Source of the DNA: Coix lacryma-jobi var. lacryma-jobi
Taxonomy: Eukaryota; Streptophyta; Magnoliopsida; Poales; Poaceae
NCBI GenBank assembly: GCA_009763385.1
Contig: CM019829.1
Coordinates: 36,931,705 to 36,995,704, forward strand
Direction: 5' to 3'
Length of the DNA stretch: 64,000 bases
This document shows positions 33,737-45,188 of this stretch, one piece after another. The translations under genes and the position numbers were made by a program. Each line of letters starts with the position of its first letter. Positions within the stretch are counted from its first letter, which is position 1. The notes under the pieces were generated by a model. The model had not been told where the DNA came from. It was given only the letters and a program-made list of their open reading frames with translations, and did no database searches.

Positions 33737-34755
33737 ATGGCCCGTATAAAGCGTACAGCTCGTAAGTCAACCGAAGGCAAGAGGCCTAATTACATGTTGG
33801 GACCCTGGACTGCTGAGGGATCGGAGGACTTTCTGGACGAGTTCGGCATGCCTACCATTTTGTGGAGGGTGCTGCACTTAGTTGGATACCAGGAGGGCCA
33901 GGAGCCGTAGTACGATTGGCAGCGTGTGCAGTTTTTGGAGGATCACTATATGTATACGGTTGAGGTGGACGTGCCCAGTCATGATCCGCAGGATCATGTG
34001 TGGTGCCGCCGAGTGTTCGCACTACAAGGTAGAACCCCATGGGATAGAGCTAACAGAGTTGCCTACACCGTTCTCCGGGATATTATGGAAGACCACCCAG
34101 AAGTGGTTGCCCAGGCTACAGCCAGTATCTTCCCGACTGCAGATCCCTATCAGTTAGTGTGGCGCCAGCCAGGAGCCACTGTACTTGAGGCTAGTTCCTT
34201 GGAGCGAGAGCACTGTGCTGGACCAGCTGGGAGTGCTATGGCTGCACTCATGGCTACCTATGGGTGCTTGTCACACAACTACGACAACTTGGACCACATT
34301 CTTAGTGAGGAGATGGCTGCACATCACCGGAGTCAGGAGGAGCATGCTACAGAGGTAGACCGCCTCACCACAGAGCTAGCTCATATGACTGTTGAGAGGG
34401 ACTAGGCACTTCAGAGAGAGCAGGAGACCGCCCATCAGCTCAGTATTCAGCAGGAGTCAGCGACCTTCTTGGCCTTGGTCATGCGGGAGACCGAGGAGTC
34501 GCTTCGAGGTGTGTGTGTGTTGAGGGCATACGCGCTTCGGAGGAGAACAGGCTGTTGAGGTTGCGAGTGGGAGATCTAGAGCTGCAGCTTCACTATCTCC
34601 AGGACTACAATGACCGCCTGCATGAGGAGATCCATCGCCGAGAGAACGAGAGGAACCCCGTCTTTCCTCAGGAGGACCCAGATCCTAGTGCTTCTTCTAG
34701 TAGTTCTTCGGACGTCTCGAGCGATGATGTCGATGATGGTGCTGATAGAGAGTAG
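33737..34755 (+). pseudogene. Extra ORF of D with histone H3-like N-terminus
   Basis: The ATG at 33737 starts MARIKRTARKSTEGK. Twelve of the first 16 residues after Met equal the tail of histone H3 (ARTKQTARKSTGGKAP), including Lys4, Arg8, Lys9, Ser10 and Lys14. The rest is not histone-like. A globular part has DPQDHVWCRRVFALQG and DRANRVAYTVLRDI. It is followed by a Glu/Arg/Leu-rich probable coiled coil (EEHATEVDRLTTELAHM; ENRLLRLRVGDLELQLHYLQ) and an acidic Ser/Asp tail ending DDVDDGADRE. Length is about 340 codons. Breaks are TAG at 33908-33910, TAG at 34403-34405, and a frameshift in a GT run near 34510-34520. It lies between LTR and gag on the same strand. I know no assigned function. 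Confidence 0.75.
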
Positions 34756-35102
34756 TTTAGCTAGTCTGTTAGCGCTTGGTGATCTTTTGGTCACATGTCC
34801 TTCGCGCTTGATCTTTTGTTGTTACCATGGGATGATGTAAGGTTATGTTGTGAACCTATATGTGTGGCACAAGACCTTTGAAAAGTCCCATATGTATGGG
34901 CACTCATGGATGCTATGTTGGCTTTTGCATGATATGTGATGAGCACTTTTATTATGTGATGCTGCGATGTGGATTGAAATTTATTATGCCTCTGTAATTG
35001 TTTGGCAAATTCGTTTTCCGAATAATTTCCGTTGGCATGGTGTTATTGTTCTCTACAATAACGGCAACATCACCTAATGATCATTGCTATCGCCACATGC
35101 AG
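34756..35102 (+). other. Spacer between extra ORF and gag of D
   Basis: 347 bp, AT-rich, with no ORF. It ends CCACATGCAG directly before the gag ATG, again resembling a 3' splice site. Confidence 0.6.
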
Positions 35103-36549
35103 ATGACGATGACCCGCAGCGGAGCTGGCGGTAGTGGTGGTAATGATGATAACAGAGAGAACCGCAATCCACCACCTCCTCCACCAGCCACACTCGAGCA
35201 ACTCTTTGCTCAGTTTCTGGGGAGTCAGCGGAATATTGAAGCGCTTCTGCGGGAGAATTTGGCGCATGACATTCAGCGCCCGGAACCAAATCAGTACAGC
35301 TCTTTCAAGGATTTCCTAGATACCAAGCCGCCCATTTTCAAGGAAGCTACTGAACCTCTAGAAGCAGAAGAATGGCTGCATACCATGGAACAGAAGTTTC
35401 GGTTGCTCAGGCTCACAGAGGAGCTCAAAGCGGAGTATGCCGCGCATCAGCTGCAGGGGCCAGCCGGAATTTGGTGGGGGCATCACCGCACCACCTATCC
35501 TGCCAACGCTCCTGTCACTTGGAGGATGTTCTCGGCGGCTATCCGAGGACATTATATTCCACTGGGCTTAACTCAGATGAAGGTGGTAGAATTCATGAGC
35601 TTGACGCAAGGAACTCGATCTGTTACCGAGTACCATCACCTGTTTAACTCCTTGTCCCGATATGCCCCTGAATTCGTGGACACTGATGCCAAAAAGATTG
35701 CTAGTTTCAAGAGAGGTTTGAACACCCAAAATGGGAAAATCAGTGGGTACATCTTCTCGTACCGTCTTCAATGATTTTATCAGTGATTGCTTGATCCAAG
35801 AGAACCACAACAACAAGCATGCTGCAAGTAAGGCAAGAAAGAGGACCTTTGATTCAAGACCATCTCAACCTAGGGGACCACCAGTTCAGCGTTCCCAGTA
35901 TCGACCACCGGCGCCTGGAGCACGTTTTCGGCCGCCGCAGAAGAAAAGTCAGCCACAGGCTCAACGCAATCAAAGGCCATACAAGATAGCTGCCACACCA
36001 GCCCGAGGAGGTCAAAGCAGTTCGGCGGGAGGGAAATCTCTGGTTCGAGGACCCTGCTTCAATTGCAATCAAGAGGGGCACTTTGCAAGGTATTGCCCAC
36101 ATCCAAAGAAGCAGCAAGTCAATTACCCTGCTCGTCTGCACAATATGACTACCGAGGAAGCTCGTGCTGGAGAACCTGTGACCGCTGGTATGTGTCTTGT
36201 TAACCATCATCCTGCAGTTGTTTTGTTTGATACTGGATCATCGCACTCATTCATAAGCCAAGCATTTGCACAAAAGCATACTCAAGAGATATCTAAAATG
36301 GATTATGGGTTTCGAGTAAGCTCCGTGGGGAGTAGCGTATTATCTAGACAGATGGTTTGTAATGCAACCATCGATATTGGAGGGCAAAAATTTGGAGCTA
36401 ATTTAGTAGTTCTGCCAGGACTATGTATGGATGTAGTCTTAGGTATGAGTTGGATGAGTATGTGGAATGTGGTGTTAGACACTGTAAATAGGATTCTTAC
36501 CTTATCTGATGGAAGGACAAATAACAAACTACGTATCTCTCTTCCTTGA
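35103..36549 (+). pseudogene. gag: gag and protease of element D, broken
   Basis: The ATG at 35103 starts MTMTRSGAGGSGG and a proline-rich linker. The gag domain follows (EAEEWLHTMEQKF, WRMFSAAIRGHYIP, YHHLFNSLSRYAPEF), then a basic Pro/Gln-rich region and the zinc knuckle CFNCNQEGHFARYC (near 36055). The protease motif VLFDTGSSHSFIS (near 36220) carries the catalytic Asp in DTGSS. A frameshift near 35735-35770 splits gag after TQNGK, and TGA at 36547-36549 separates protease from RT. Gag forms the particle and binds RNA; protease cuts the polyprotein. Confidence 0.9.
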
Positions 36550-37990
36550 GGTGCCGATTTCGTTGACTTATCTTGTACTCTATCTATAGAAGACCTATCT
36601 AAGATTCCAGTTGTTCGAGAATTTCCAGATGTCTTCCCAGATGAATTGCCAGGATTACCGCCCAAGCGGGCAGTGGAATTTGCAATTGAGTTGTTACCTG
36701 GAACTGCACCAATCTCTAGAAGGCCTTATCGTATGCCACCCAATGAGTTAGCTGAACTCAAGAACCAGATCAAGGAACTTTTGGACAAAGGATTTATTCA
36801 ACCTAGTGTATCAGAATGGGGTTGTCCAGCGTTGTTTGTTAAGAAGAAGGACAAGTCATTATGGATGTGTGTGGATTATCGACCACTCAACGCTGTGACT
36901 GTCAAGAACAAGTATCCGTTACCACGGATAGATATTCTGTTTGACCAGTTATCCAGAGCCAAGGTGTTTTCCAAGATCGATTTGAGGTCAGGTTACCACC
37001 AGATCAGGATTCGGCCACAAGATATCCCAAAGACTGCTTTTTCAACCAGATATGGACTATACGAGTATCTTGTCATGTCCTTTGGATTGACAAATGCTCC
37101 AGCATATTTTATGAGTCTGATGAATTCGGTATTTATGCCAGAATTGGACAAGTTTGTAGTGGTGTTCATTGATGACATTCTGGTATATTCTGAAAACCCG
37201 GACGATCATGCAGAACATTTGAGGATTGTGTTGATGAGGCTTCGAGAACATAAGCTTTATGCTAAGTTTAGCAAATGTGAGTTTTGGTTGAAGAAGGTGC
37301 ATTTTCTTGGTCATATACTATCAGAAGAAGGAATTTCTGTGGACCCCAGTAAGGTCCATGAAGTGATGGATTGGAAAGTTCCTACTTCGGTTGGTGAAAT
37401 TCGAAGTTTTCTTGGTTTAGCAGGATACTATCGCCGTTTCATTCCTGACTTTTCCAATATTGAAAACCAATGACAAGCTTGCTACAGAAGGACCAGAAAT
37501 TTGAGTGGACAGAAGAGTGTGAAATAGCTTTCCGTGCCCTGCGGAAACTATTGACAATTGCTCCTGTTTTGGCTCAACCGGATATCGAGAAGCCCTTTGA
37601 TGTCTTTTGTGATGATCAAAGATTGGTTTAGGCTATGTCCTTATGCAAGAAGGCAGAGTGATTGCTTACGCTTCACGCCAATTGCGGAAACATGAGATAA
37701 ACTATCCTACACATGATTTGGAGTTAGCCGCTGTGGTGCACGCTCTGAAGATCTGGAGACATTATCTGCTTGGTAACGTCTGTAATATGTACACCGATCA
37801 CAAGAGTCTCAAGTATATCTTCACTCAACCTGAACTGAATATGAGGCAGAGAAGATGACTTGAACTAATCAAGGATTACAATCTGCAAATATATTATCAT
37901 CCAGGAAAGGCAAATGTGGTTGCCGATGCTCTAAGTCAAAAGTCACATTGCAACAATCTTAGATTGCTACCAGAAGATGAGTTTAGTCTT
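36550..37990 (+). pseudogene. pol: RT and RNase H of element D, broken
   Basis: RT has DVFPDELPGLPP, PYRMPPNELAELK, WMCVDYRPLNAVTVKN, FSKIDLRSGYHQIRI, MSFGLTNAPAYF and the catalytic VFIDDILVYS (near 37170). The connection/RNase H region has ASRQLRKHEINYPTHDLELAAVVHALKIW cut by no stop, and YTDHKSLKYIFTQPEL (near 37790). A frameshift follows near 37470, another precedes the RNase H near 37610-37635, and TGA near 37856 replaces a Trp-like position. Spacing of motifs is normal for a gypsy RT. Confidence 0.9.
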
Positions 37991-39523
37991 GTACACCCTG
38001 TAATTCTACACAACATCAGGCCGCAAGGCACGTTAATTGACCAAATTATTGAAGGGCAGAAAACCGACAAAGGGGTTTATCATATCAAGGAGAAGCTGAA
38101 GGCCGCAACTGAACCGATAAAACATTTTCAGGTTGATGACAAGGGAATTTTATGGTTTGACAAGCGTTTGGTAGTGCCCAAGGATAGAGAGCTTAGAAAT
38201 CGGATCATGGATGAAGCTCACTTATCCAAGCTATCTATTCATCCTGGAAGCACCAAGATGTATCAAGATTTGCGTCCAAGATTTTGGTGGACCAAGTTGA
38301 AGAAAGAAATTGCTGCTTATGTAGCCAGGTGTGATACGTGTTGTCGAGTGAAACCAATTCACCTGAAGCAAGCCGGAATGCTTCAACCATTACCAATCCC
38401 TGAGTGGAAATGGGAAGAAGTGAGTATGGATTTTATCACTGGATTGCCAACCACCTAGAAAGGAAATGATTCAATATGGGTGATAGTTGATCGTCTTACA
38501 AAAACCGCTCATTTCATACCAGTCAAAACTTGTTATCGAGCACTGGACTATGCAGAGATTTATATCAATCAAATTGTTTGACTACATGGTATACCCAAGG
38601 TCATAGTTTCGGATCGTGGATCGCAGTTTACTGCACCATTTTGGGAGAAATTGCAAAAGGAATTAGGCACAAACGCTAATCGTAGCTCTGCCTATCATCC
38701 TCAAACATCAGGGCAAACAGAAAGAGTGAACCAAGTCTTAGAGGACCTGTGAGAGCCTGGTATGTCAGCAACGGGTTCTGGGCGAGGCACGGTTACCTTT
38801 AGCGAATTTGCATATAACAATAGTTACCAAGAAAGCATACAGATGGCGCCTTTTGAAGCTCTATATGGAAAAAAGTGCAGAACACCTGTGAATTGGATTG
38901 AACCAGGAGAACGTCGATATTACGGAGTTGACTTCATTAATGAAGCCGAAGAACAAGTTAGGACAATTCAGCAACATATTGCAGCTGCACAGTCTCGACA
39001 GAAGAGCTATGCAGACAAGCGAAGAAAACCGCTAGAATTCAGCAAAGGCGACTATGTTTATCTGAAAGTGTCACCCACGAAAGGTGTTAAGCGCTTTGAG
39101 TTAAAGGAAGTTAGCACCAAGATTTGTGGGGCCTTATAGGATTATGGAAAGGAAGGGAGAAGTAGCTTATCAGCTACAACTACCTGAACATTTAAAGGCT
39201 ATATTCCCTGTATTCCATGTGTCGCAATTAAAGAAATGTCTTCGAGTACCGGAAGAAGAAATACATCCAGCAAAAATCAAGCTGCAATCCGATCTCACCT
39301 ACTCAGTGAAGCCGTGCCGAGTGCTGATGAAAAAGAAAGAGTAACTCGCGGAAGAATAGTAAAGCAATACAAAGTATCTTGGAGTGAGCAAGATGATCGA
39401 GATGCCACTTGGGAAACGGAAGACTATTTAAAAGAGGTGTATCCACATTTTTATAAGAAATGGTTAGTAACTCAAATCTCGGGACGAGATTCCTTTAAGG
39501 AGGGGAGGGCTGTAACACCCTAG
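37991..39523 (+). pseudogene. Integrase with chromodomain of element D, broken
   Basis: The zinc-binding HHCC part has SIHPGSTKMYQDL and CDTCCRVK (near 38235-38345). The core shows VDRLTKTAHFIPV, VSDRGSQF and HPQTSGQTERVNQ, so the D,D,E residues are visible. The C-terminal GPY-like part reads GPYRIMERKGEVAYQLQLP. The chromodomain ends in VSWSEQDDRDATWETEDYL (39360-39440). In related chromoviruses this domain directs integration to H3K9-methylated heterochromatin. Stops are TAG 38456-38458, TGA near 38578 and TGA near 38750; frameshifts are near 39130 and 39340. Confidence 0.9.
39497..39510 (+). other. Polypurine tract of element D
   Basis: AAGGAGGGGAGGGC immediately precedes the TGTAACACCC start of the 3' LTR and overlaps the end of the chromodomain frame. 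Confidence 0.88.
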
Positions 39524-42500
39524 GTGTTAAGCAACCCTAAAGTGCATAATTTGACATAGCATGAGCATATCATCTCATCATTTCATGTGCAATTGTGTGT
39601 ATAGTGTGTAAGTCCCTGTTTAGCCTCTAGTATAGCTATGTTTTGCTTTTTGTTTCTGACCTAGTGCCTTAAACCAAAGTTGTAGATCTTGATGAGAGGA
39701 ACAACTTTGCTTAAAAGCACTTTCTCAGAAAAAGTCATTCAAATGTTATTTCTTGCATTAGAAAAATGGTTTAGGAGTAAAATTCTTTTCTAAGCAGAAT
39801 TTGGACTTGAGCCTTAAAGATGAATTGCTCTTTGCAAAATTCTAAGCAACTTTGCTTTTAGGACCTTTTTCTAATTCGGCTTAGTTTGAGAGTTATGGAG
39901 CATCAAAGAAATAAACAAAACTTCATTAGTTTAAACCCTAGTGGGACCCACCTGTCATCCTCCTCCTTCTCCTCCCGCGCGCGCCGCTCACCTCCGCGCC
40001 GGCAGAAACCGCCCGCCGCCGCGAGACCGCCTCGCCGGCCGGCCAAACCGCCGACCTCGCCGCCCGTGTTTTGCGCAAACCTCGCCACGTCGCCCTGTTA
40101 CCCACCTGCCTGCACGCCGCGTGGCCCAAAGCCTGACGCCGCCGCGCCAGTCGGGAGCGCCGCTCCGACGGGAGCCGGCTAGGTGCAATGCACCCGCTGC
40201 CGAGCCCGCTCTTGCCTTCTCCACTTCGCGCACGAGTCAGCCGAGCCTCTCACTCACGCGCTCGACTTCTCCCTCGCTCACACTCCTCCACTCCATCTTC
40301 CCCAGAGCTCAGCGCCGCCGCCGCCCGCCGAACTCCGGCGAGCAATTTCTCGCCGCTCACCGCACCACCGCTCGATTCCTTTCGTCAACTTCTCCGCCCT
40401 AACCTCCTCTTTCCCTAGCTCGGGTTGGTTTTCCCTCTTCTCCTCTCTAGCTGGCAGAACACCGAGTGCCAACCTCGGGTTCTCGCCATGGCCGCCGCCA
40501 TGACCAAAGCTTGGTCCGGCCATCTCCGGCCAAACCATCTCCAACCAAGCTCAGTTCTCACCTCCTCTACCTCTGTAGATGCTTAGGGTTAGATGGAGAC
40601 TCTTCTCTCGCCTTGATTCGACTGGAACAGGGCCATGCCATGGCCATGTCCGCCGCGGACCGCCGCCGTGCGTGGCGCCGGGCAATGCCGAAGTCGGCAA
40701 GGCTCGTTAGCAGCCTCGGTAGGTAGCTTAGGGTTTGCAGGAGCTGGTGCTCACACCGCCGAGCCTTGGGATAGCCCGTTGACCACTGACGAGTGGGGTC
40801 ATCTGACCAGCAGGGCCCGCTGGCAGTGAGAGAAAGAAAGAAGGAGAGAAGTTTGGGTGCAATAGGGCTCGGGAAGTCTGGGTGTGTCTAGCAGTTTTGG
40901 TTGTGTCTCTCGGGGTATTACCTGGGGTGTCCGTAGTATTTTAGGTCGGGTTTTCTTTAAAAACAGTTTTGCAGAAATGGTTTAAAAAGCTTCAAAATTT
41001 ATACAAGGCTCATTTTAAGTCCAAATCCTGTGAAACAAATTTTGTTGTGTTAAGCATGAATAGATCTACCTATGAAAAATGTTAAATGCATTTTTAGTGA
41101 TACTTTTGTATGCAGTTTAAATTAATTTAAGAAATTGCTGTTAACTTAGAAAATACATAACTAATTCTGTGTAACTCAAAAAAATATGATTCTAATTTGG
41201 TTAACCTTGTGTTGATGAATAGTTTTTGGGAAAAATATAATATGAGATTGTTCTGAAAATATTTTTGCAGTAGTAATTAAAATGATTAAATGTTATTTTC
41301 TTGTTTAATTTGTAGTAATTAAAATATGAAGAATATAACCTGAGAATTTTTGTACACTGCTCCTGTACTAAGAAGTTCAGTACAAAAATGGGAAATCTGT
41401 TGTTTGACACTTTCTGCTAGGGTGTGTAGTTCAAAGCACCTTCTCATGGTAATATTTGTCTTTTTCATAGAGGACAGTGTTTAAATCCAAATAGCTTAAA
41501 AATTTGACAGTAGACTGTTTGCATGTTGTCAACCTAGGGTAATTTTTGTGGATTTTTTCTGAAATAGTTTATGATAGGTTGTTGTTATGAGCATAGTTAA
41601 ATGGAATTATTAAAGCAAGTAATTGAAGGAGAATAAATTAAATTAGAAAATGTTGCTGTGGTGACTATATGTTTTACATGGTTAATTAGGAAGGTTAAAT
41701 GATTTTGGATGCTAAGGTCTTTATATCATTAGGATGATATGACCACCTTGTTGAAGAAATGAAGTAGATGACATGGCTTATCTCTAGTTACCTTGTTCTA
41801 TGTTGCATCGCCAATGCATCCCTTTGCATTCCTTTTATTCATACAGGGTCGGTTGTGAAATGCATCATACAGGGTCGGTAGTGGAGGTTCAGAACCCGCA
41901 GCCGCTGGAGGAGCCGAGTCCGGAGGAGACCCAGGATGAGACGACCGAAGAAGGAGACGTCGAAGACTTACCTGAGTGCCGCGACCATCGACCCTCCGAC
42001 TTCGAAAGAGGCAAGCCCCGGAGCATCCCACTCCTATGGTTTGCAAATACAATTACAAAATTAACTGGATATGTTTGTTGCATTAAGTTATAGGAGTTGA
42101 TTGATACCGCTGGTGCATTACTTACTTATCCTTGTCCACCCACAAGTGTTATCTTGATATCCCTGTTAAGTCTAGGCCGTTATATGCTTAGTCTGCTTAG
42201 ACCGGTAAAAGTCAGGTGATTTCCCGTCTCTCGCATTTAGGTGGATACTGATCATGACTAGTCTGGTGCTATCATGGAAATGACCATGTGATAATTAATT
42301 TGAGACCGGGCGGGATGTAGGAGCAGCAGGGCATGGGTCCTGTGTGCTAGTAGTCTTCCGTCTGTTTCGATTAGGACCCGACGAAGGCACACCTCAGTCA
42401 TTTTGAACGCGTCAATCACTTAACGGAGTAGGTCTGAGTACCTCTCGTGAAGCCGAGTAAGGTTATTCGAGCCGGGTATGGAGATGTTGACGCCTAACAC

Positions 42501-43554
42501 CCAGGGCCTCAGATGTACCGTGGGCAACTATTCTGATCAACCTGGCATGGTCCGAGGGCAGGCAGGGCCTGATCGACCTGGCATGACCGTGGGCAGTTAT
42601 AGCTTGAGTGACCTGGCATTGAGATAACCCCCGGTGTAGAAGGGCCCATGGCCGTCCCGCGCGTTGTGTTCTCGAATCCCCTGACTGGCAGCTTACGACT
42701 GCCGTAGCCGGATGTGCCGGGCGAGTGTGAGACATTTTATCCCCAGCTGGTAGGAATCGATTATAATCGCCATCACTCCTGGACAGTGAGTAACTTGACT
42801 GAGCATGTGTTACCGTAGTAACTTATGGAACTAAAGATGGTTATGATGTTCAATCTGAAAGGCTATTGATGAAATAGTCGCCCTTGCTTGATTACTTAGC
42901 CAAGTGATTGCTCTAGATCAGGTGCAAATCAAGTTAATCAGGTTGATTACATAAAATTGACTGCTAATACCCTAATGAATATTTAATAATAAAATGCTTT
43001 TATGCAAAAGGTAAGTATGGCCAATCCCTAGATACAGCCTTGCATACTCCCTGGTGTCACTTATTTCTGGTTTATGACGGGTAAGTCTAGCTGAGTACCT
43101 TCTTGTACTCAGGGTTTTATCCCTTGTTGTTGCAGATGGCCAGTGTTTCTTCGGCTACCGTGAGAACTGCCTATACCCTGTTACAGGTGATGAATAGACC
43201 AGGGGCATGGTCATATCTTATCCTCACCTGATGCTTTTGTGGACTGATCAGGCATTGGCACCGTATTGTGAACTATAAACTTATGTTTTAAGACTATGTT
43301 GCTTCCGCTACTATTTCCAAACCATGGGTTGTAATATGGTTTCAAACTCTGATGTATTTGAACTATGTGCAAACTGTGTTGTAACTTGTGGACACGTTCA
43401 CTGAATTAGTACGGTCTTGGCTGTCGTTGAAATGATTTGAAATCCTTCAAGATTTCCGGACTACCGGGTTTGTACGAGCTTAAGTACACATTAATCTTTG
43501 CGAAAGTAGAGGTTTGGGTGCTTAATCTGGTATAAATGGGTCGGTTCTGTCACA
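39511..43554 (+). repeat. 3' LTR of element D
   Basis: 4044 bp, from TGTAACACCC to TCTGTCACA. The first kilobase has a GC-rich coding-like segment (about 39950-40550) also present in LTR I. A segment of about 210 bp present in the 5' LTR is missing at 40774. Near 41841-41880 a CATACAGGGTCGGT unit is doubled relative to the 5' LTR. The next bases, TCGGG, belong to G and would be one copy of the target duplication; the other copy was lost with the LTR's left flank. Confidence 0.92.
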
Positions 43555-43748
43555 TCGGGCGACCCCCTTATGTAGGGTCCACCAGCTCATTTTGTCGTAT
43601 TTCTTCATTATCTGCATGAATACACTTTCAAGTACAAGTGGAGCTGGTTATTGATAAAAGTATGCTCATGTCATGTTATTCTTCCTTAATACCGAGCTTG
43701 TTGGCGGGGTTTTAGGTGTATCAATTTGGTAATATTCCACCGTCAACA
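43555..43748 (-). repeat. 3' LTR remnant of element G
   Basis: 194 bp matching 53724-53913 of the 5' LTR. It reaches the inner LTR end TCAACA (plus) at 43743-43748. The rest of this LTR lay left of D and is not in the window. Confidence 0.88.
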
Positions 43749-45188
43749 AGAATCCCCCAAGCCTACCCTTTGCTCGTCCCGAGCAAATAGTAAACTTAGC
43801 CTCGGTGGATCAGGAGTTGCTACTATGTTTCACATTTCAAGAGTATCATGTATACAACAAAGTATTTCTCTTTTGAATGGAAAAGTTAGCAATATTGAAA
43901 ACTCACCCATATTACCTTAGTCCTTCATGGGGTTTATAGCCTTTTCCTTTGTCTTGAGCAGTTGAGAGATAGAACAGCTTTTGATTTGAGTACCATTTTT
44001 CTTGTTTCACACAAGTTTGCATACCGGAGGTTTTGCATTTTTCAAAGAAAACTTAATGTTCCTCATATGGTACTCTCATGTCACTCATATGGTGTATGGT
44101 TCCTCACCAAGGCATATGTGTAAAGTTGCCTTCTTTTTCATCCTACTTCTAATAAGGTCTATGTAGAGCTTGGTAGGGGTAAAAGATGTAGCATACTTAA
44201 CTTGCATATGTTGTCAAGTCAAAGCTCAGATCCAAGGAGAGAAGTGTCATACTCTTAGATCAAGATGTGCATGTGTGTGGTACATGGTATTTATACTCCT
44301 TTAGTTGATATGATCTCTTCCTAACACTTATTCTTTTGAGACATGGCTATCATAATTCTTTTTATTCATGAGCTCTACATGCTCATCTTTTTTTCTTTTT
44401 CTTTCTTTCTTTTTCAATACTTTGGACCTTCATGTGTCCATATTTTTTCTTTATACTTTTGTATAGCCTTTGTCTCTTCTAATAGACTAAACTAGAGAGA
44501 TCATTCTTTTAGAACATGGAGTATTTATTTGGTGAATATGAAAGACATGTTTTTGCGCACTTTCAGTGTAGAAGCGGCGTGTATATGTGGAGTGTATGTG
44601 ATCTTGATCTTGGGAGCATGATAAGTCTCTCAACAAGGGTCAACAAGACTTGACAAGACTCAACACAAAGCAAGTTGCTTTTATAGAAAGGCTTATTCCA
44701 TGAAAGGGTATATATGGCTGTGGTAGGAATTTCATCACCATTGAGGAACAGAAAGGTTTTTCACCATTTTTTAAAATAAAACTCCGATAATTCAACAGGT
44801 GGAAACAATATTATAGCAACTCTTATCTTAGCTATATCTTATCTCACAACAACCTAGACTTAGTTACAGCTTTTTGCTACCCACAAAGTTTTGGGCTCAT
44901 GATGGTTTCATGTGAGCTAAGTAATCCATGCTCAGAGAAATATTAAGTTGTAGAATAGATACTAGAGAAATATTAACAAAGCAACTATTCATCATATCCA
45001 GAAAGAGTAAACATGTATGAAACATAATGAAGAGAAATATTTTTGTTGTTAATTATGTGTGGGAGTTTATTTATTTATTACTAAAGAAAATAAACATGCA
45101 TGGAATGCATAGATAAACAAAGATGTGAATGCATAAATAAAAACTTACCTTAGTGGGGGAGGGAATCTCCCCCCAAGCTTGCTTTTTG
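43749..45188 (-). other. Polypurine tract and 3' UTR of element G
   Basis: The polypurine tract (minus strand GGCTTGGGGGATTCT) occupies 43749-43763 next to the LTR. The remaining 1.4 kb is AT-rich with T-rich runs near 44390-44415 and no recognisable gene. Confidence 0.7.

Larger units (their letters stand above)
29592..43554 (+). mobile_element. Tekay-type gypsy chromovirus D
   Basis: Order: truncated 5' LTR (29592-32813), degenerate primer site (32816), extra ORF (33737-34755), gag, protease, RT, RNase H, integrase, chromodomain (to 39523), purine tract (39497-39510) and complete 3' LTR (39511-43554). Integrase after RT defines gypsy; the C-terminal chromodomain and TGTAACACCC start fit the Tekay/Del chromoviruses. 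The LTRs are very similar where they overlap, so the insertion is fairly young. The 5' LTR lacks roughly its first kilobase. The right end lies in the 3' LTR of G. Confidence 0.92.

Noticed and set aside
33737..33796. Captured host histone H3 gene
   Set aside because: Only the first 16 residues resemble H3; no histone fold follows, and the ORF occupies a normal place between LTR and gag.
39886..40503. GC-rich open frames in both strands at the start of D's 3' LTR
   Set aside because: High GC with few stops in all frames; the segment is part of the LTR and shows no recognisable domain.
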